Shown here in pieces: positions 61,155 to 64,000 of a DNA stretch of 64,000 nt. The stretch's first letter is position 1. Each line of letters starts with the position of its first letter. The position numbers and the translations under genes are program-made. The notes under the pieces were generated by a model. That model saw only the letters and a list, made by a program, of their open reading frames with translations, searched no databases and was not told where the DNA came from. The stretch comes from Desnuesiella massiliensis (lineage in GTDB: Bacteria; Bacillota; Clostridia; Clostridiales; Clostridiaceae): positions 124,001-188,000 of the forward strand of contig NZ_LN879456.1 of assembly GCF_001403615.1 (NCBI RefSeq). The letters are read 5' to 3'.

Positions 61155-61835
61155 ATGAAGAAAAATAAAATCATAACATTATTAGCTGCTGTAACAATTA
61201 GCATAGTCTTGTTATCAGCTTGCAGCAAAGGAAACTCATCGGCTAATGACAATGCATATAAGTCCATTAACTCTATAATTAAGGAAAATAGAGATAAAGT
61301 AGGCTTTCATGCGGAAATGTCTCATTGGGGTTTAAGCCTGCAGGGGGAGGAAAAATTTGAATGGACTAAGGATCCTTCTTCTAATGAAGCTGACTTTGCC
61401 ATGGTAATTTTAGCGGATCCTTTCATAAAAGCTGGATTAGATACAAATAAACTAGATAGTAAGGAGATTATATTTAAGAAAGCATCTAAGGAAGGTAATA
61501 TGGAGAACTCCAACTTGCTCATAAGACCCTTAAATATTAGTGATAAAAGACAAAATTCTGATGGAGCAGAGGATGCTATAAGAAGGCTTTTTAAAATGGA
61601 TAAAACAAATATAAAGGGAGAAGATAATTATTATAAGTTAGACTTAGGAAGCTCTTTTGAGGTTAAATGGAAATACCAAGAAGAAGACAAAAGTGCAGAA
61701 GTAATTTTTTATATAGACCCAGAGCCTCTGTTTAAGGCTGGATTAGATAGAAATAATATGGATGAAACGGGCTGGAGTATAGAAAAAAGTGCTGGTATGG
61801 AAAAGTTAAGTAAAAAATATATCATAAAAAAATAA
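61155..61835 (+). CDS. Predicted lipoprotein with internal duplication
   Basis: 226 aa. Lipoprotein signal with lipobox LLSAC (Cys23). The mature part contains two similar blocks: DFAMVILADPFIKAGLDTNK with the following KEIIFKKASKEG, and AEVIFYIDPEPLFKAGLDRNN with WSIEKSAGMEK. This suggests a tandem domain. No family recognised. AAGGAGG site. It lies just before the csoR promoter but ends 3 bp ahead of it. Confidence 0.75.
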   Translation: MKKNKIITLLAAVTISIVLLSACSKGNSSANDNAYKSINSIIKENRDKVGFHAEMSHWGLSLQGEEKFEWTKDPSSNEADFAMVILADPFIKAGLDTNKLDSKEIIFKKASKEGNMENSNLLIRPLNISDKRQNSDGAEDAIRRLFKMDKTNIKGEDNYYKLDLGSSFEVKWKYQEEDKSAEVIFYIDPEPLFKAGLDRNNMDETGWSIEKSAGMEKLSKKYIIKK

Positions 61836-61838
61836 CTA

Positions 61839-61898
61839 TTGACAATAACCCCAGGTAGGTATATTATAATACCATAATACCCCCCGGAGGGGGTGTAT
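61839..61898 (+). promoter_or_regulatory. csoR-copA promoter and CsoR operator
   Basis: TTGACA (61839-61844), 17 bp, TATTAT (61862-61867). Downstream at 61877-61898 is a CsoR-type box: ATACCCCC...GGGGGTGTAT, a G/C-tract inverted repeat. A partial copy (ACCCCAGGTAGGT) lies in the promoter spacer. Typical of autoregulated csoR. Confidence 0.85.
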
Positions 61899-61909
61899 GG
61901 AGGTGCGAG

Positions 61910-62176
61910 ATGAACGAAGAAAGAAAAAAGGCTTTGCAAGCTTTAAAGACTAGCAAAGGACAGATAGAAGGAATAATAAAGATGTTAGAGGAAGAAAGAT
62001 ATTGTGTTGACATCTCTAATCAAATAATTGCTGCTCAAGGGTTATTAAAAAAGGCCAATATGTTGATTCTCAGGCAGCATATGAATCACTGTGTAAAAGA
62101 AGCTTTTTTAAATGATACTGGTGAGGAAAAGGTTGATGAGATAATGAATGTATTTCAAAAGCTGCTGGAAAAATAA
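61910..62176 (+). CDS. csoR: Copper-sensing repressor CsoR
   Basis: 88 aa DUF156 helical protein. Copper ligands as expected: Cys in ERYCVDISNQI, then His and Cys in RQHMNHCV. Apo-CsoR holds the operator upstream; Cu(I) releases it and induces csoR-copA. ATG follows AGGTG. The copA start is 12 bp beyond its stop. Confidence 0.93.
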   Translation: MNEERKKALQALKTSKGQIEGIIKMLEEERYCVDISNQIIAAQGLLKKANMLILRQHMNHCVKEAFLNDTGEEKVDEIMNVFQKLLEK

Positions 62177-62188
62177 GGAGTGATGCAT

Positions 62189-64000
62189 TTGAATAAAATT
62201 CTAAAAATAGAAGGGATGACTTGTGCAGCTTGTGTGAAGGCTGTGGAGAGAACCTGTAAAAAGGTAACTGGAGTAGAAAGTGCAGAGGTTAATTTAGCTA
62301 CGGAGAAACTTAATATAACTTTTGATGAAAGTCAAGTGACTATTGAGGATATTCAAAAGGCTGTGGATAAAGCAGGATACAAGGCTCTCCTAGATACTTC
62401 TAATGTAGTGTTAAAGATAGAAGGAATGACCTGCGCAGCTTGCGTTAGGGCTGTAGAAAGAGCAGTAAAGAAATTAGATGGCATTGTAGAAGCTAATGTA
62501 AATTTAGCTACAGAAAAATTAAATGTATCCTTTGAGCCTTCAAAGGTAAATATACAAGATATAAAACAAGCAGTATTAAAGGCCGGATACAAAGCTTCAG
62601 AGGAAGAATCCATTGATAAGGATAAATTAAAAAAAGAAGCTGATATTAAAGCTTTATGGAAAAGATTTATCATATCTGCCCTATTTACAGTTCCTCTATT
62701 AGTAATATCTATGGGACATATGCTGGGATATCATTTGCCAGATATATTGGATCCCATGACAAGCCCCATGAATTTTGCTATAGTTCAATTGATATTAGTA
62801 ATACCTGTAATGTATGAAGGAAAGAAGTTCTTTAAAGTTGGATTTAAGTCTTTATATATGAAGAATCCTAATATGGACTCATTAATTTCTATAGGAACCT
62901 GGGCAGCATTCTTATATGGCCTATTTGCAGTATATCAAATCATAATTGGAAATGTAGATTATGCATATAAATTATATTTTGAATCTGCTGCCACCATATT
63001 AACCTTGATAACCTTAGGAAAGTATTTAGAATCAGTTACTAAAGGTAAGACTTCAGAAGCTATTAAAAAGCTTATGGGATTAGCCCCTAAAACTGCAACT
63101 ATAATAAAAGAGGGTAAAGAAGCCGTTATTCCTATAGATGACGTTATGGTAGGGGACATATTAGTAGTAAAACCAGGAGAAAAATTACCTGTAGATGGTG
63201 AGGTCATTGAAGGTATGACTTCCATTGATGAATCCATGCTAACAGGAGAAAGTATCCCTGTAGAAAAAACTCCAGGTCATAAAGTAATTGGTGCAAGTAT
63301 AAACAAAACAGGTTATATAAAGTATAAGGCTACCAAGGTTGGAAAAGATACTGCTTTAGCGCAAATAATCAAACTGGTGGAGGAAGCTCAAGGATCTAAG
63401 GCGCCTATAGCAAAACTAGCAGATATCATATCTGGATATTTTGTACCAATAGTAATATCCTTAGCTATAATTTCAGCTTTAGTTTGGTTCTTTGTAGGAG
63501 AAACTCCGGTATTTGCATTAACTATTTTTATATCAGTATTAGTCATTGCTTGTCCTTGTGCCCTAGGATTAGCTACACCTACAGCCATAATGGTGGGTAC
63601 AGGTAAAGGAGCAGAATATGGAGTGCTTATTAAGAGTGGAGAGGCCCTAGAAACCTCTCATAAAATAAATACTATTGTTTTTGATAAGACAGGTACTATA
63701 ACTGAAGGCAAGCCAAAGGTTACAGATATTGTGACTAATTTAGGGGATGAAAATGAAATATTACAGATTGCAGCAAGTATTGAGAAGGCTTCAGAGCATC
63801 CTTTAGGAGAGGCTATTGTTAAATATGCAGAGGAAAAGCAAATCCAGTTCTTGGCTGTAGAAAGCTTTAATGCTATTGCAGGTAAAGGTATTGAAGGAAT
63901 AGTGAAAAATAAGAATACTCTATTAGGAAATAGGAAATTAATGGCGGAGAGAAATATAGATATAAGCAGCCTAGAAGATAAATCCGTTACCATAGCTTTA
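62189..64000 (+). CDS. copA: Copper-exporting P1B-type ATPase CopA (3' end beyond window)
   Basis: 604 codons open to the window end, starting at TTG 62189 with AAGGAG eight bases before. Two N-terminal metal-binding domains (both GMTCAACV), membrane helices, actuator loop DESMLTGESIP, the copper site CPCALGLATPT, phosphorylation site DKTGT and the HP motif SEHPLGEA. It pumps Cu(I) out of the cytoplasm. Co-transcribed with csoR. Confidence 0.97.
   Translation, partial: MNKILKIEGMTCAACVKAVERTCKKVTGVESAEVNLATEKLNITFDESQVTIEDIQKAVDKAGYKALLDTSNVVLKIEGMTCAACVRAVERAVKKLDGIVEANVNLATEKLNVSFEPSKVNIQDIKQAVLKAGYKASEEESIDKDKLKKEADIKALWKRFIISALFTVPLLVISMGHMLGYHLPDILDPMTSPMNFAIVQLILVIPVMYEGKKFFKVGFKSLYMKNPNMDSLISIGTWAAFLYGLFAVYQIIIGNVDYAYKLYFESAATILTLITLGKYLESVTKGKTSEAIKKLMGLAPKTATIIKEGKEAVIPIDDVMVGDILVVKPGEKLPVDGEVIEGMTSIDESMLTGESIPVEKTPGHKVIGASINKTGYIKYKATKVGKDTALAQIIKLVEEAQGSKAPIAKLADIISGYFVPIVISLAIISALVWFFVGETPVFALTIFISVLVIACPCALGLATPTAIMVGTGKGAEYGVLIKSGEALETSHKINTIVFDKTGTITEGKPKVTDIVTNLGDENEILQIAASIEKASEHPLGEAIVKYAEEKQIQFLAVESFNAIAGKGIEGIVKNKNTLLGNRKLMAERNIDISSLEDKSVTIAL

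Noticed and set aside
1..64000. CRISPR array, rRNA or tRNA genes
   Set aside because: I saw no regularly spaced direct repeats of CRISPR type, no rRNA sequence and no full tRNA cloverleaf.

Overview
The window is chromosomal DNA from a low-GC, spore-forming, anaerobic Firmicute. I read it as Clostridium sensu stricto or a close relative. The support is strong AGGAGG ribosome sites, frequent TTG/GTG starts, AGA-dominated arginine codons, a bifunctional AdhE, the hydrogenase maturase HydE, a tyrosyl T-box, a CsoR/CopA copper system and a diffocin/PBSX-type tail locus. Species is not assigned.

Layout. 1-4.7 kb: 3' end of adhE, a membrane-anchored glycerophosphodiesterase, a YjdF-type membrane protein and two small unknown genes. 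4.7-11.2 kb: a decayed IS1182-like transposase, then a PTS operon (PRD regulator fused to EIIB-like and EIIA domains, EIIB, UlaA-type EIIC, an SIS isomerase with the arabinose-5-phosphate isomerase catalytic residues, a DapA/NanA-family lyase and a KDPG-type aldolase). 11.2-27 kb: mostly housekeeping genes (phosphohexomutase, REC-CheX/CheX, YhfC protease, glnS, hydE, a GHL10-amidase-dockerin wall hydrolase, T-box/tyrS, a metal-handling membrane protein, pssA), with a family of palindromic repeats around 17-20 kb.

27.0-43.6 kb: a contractile phage-tail locus with ImmA/XRE-type control, a sigma-like activator and a complete set of sheath, tube, chaperones (with a programmed -1 frameshift), tape measure, baseplate, fibre, holin and amidase. 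No terminase, portal, capsid or integrase was seen, so it is best read as a tailocin (R-type bacteriocin). Between the fibre gene and the lysis genes sits a complete RiPP-like cassette: a Cys-rich repeat precursor, two small unknown proteins and a radical SAM/SPASM maturase. This is the most striking feature of the window.

43.9-55.5 kb: a multicopper oxidase, a purine riboswitch with its own promoter but no gene to control, a HEAT/sigma-like/nuclease-like protein, a UvrD-like ATPase fused to an apparently intact LexA self-cleavage domain, a chemoreceptor, a VOC protein, an exonuclease, a diguanylate cyclase and a NamZ-type muramidase. 55.7-57.6 kb: an intact IS1182-family element whose ends supply the C-termini of both flanking genes. 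57.6-64 kb: DUF948/YtxH envelope-stress genes, an AraC-type regulator, CBS protein, YaaA, DUF4250, a lipoprotein, and csoR-copA (copA runs off the end).

How parts may work together (inference): the PTS operon would import and phosphorylate a 2-keto-3-deoxy sugar acid, with Kdo as the leading candidate. It would then be cleaved to pyruvate plus arabinose-5-phosphate and isomerised into the pentose phosphate pathway. In the tail locus a repressor/protease pair would release a sigma-like activator. Late transcription appears gated by a promoter, structured leader and terminator laid out like lambda pR'.
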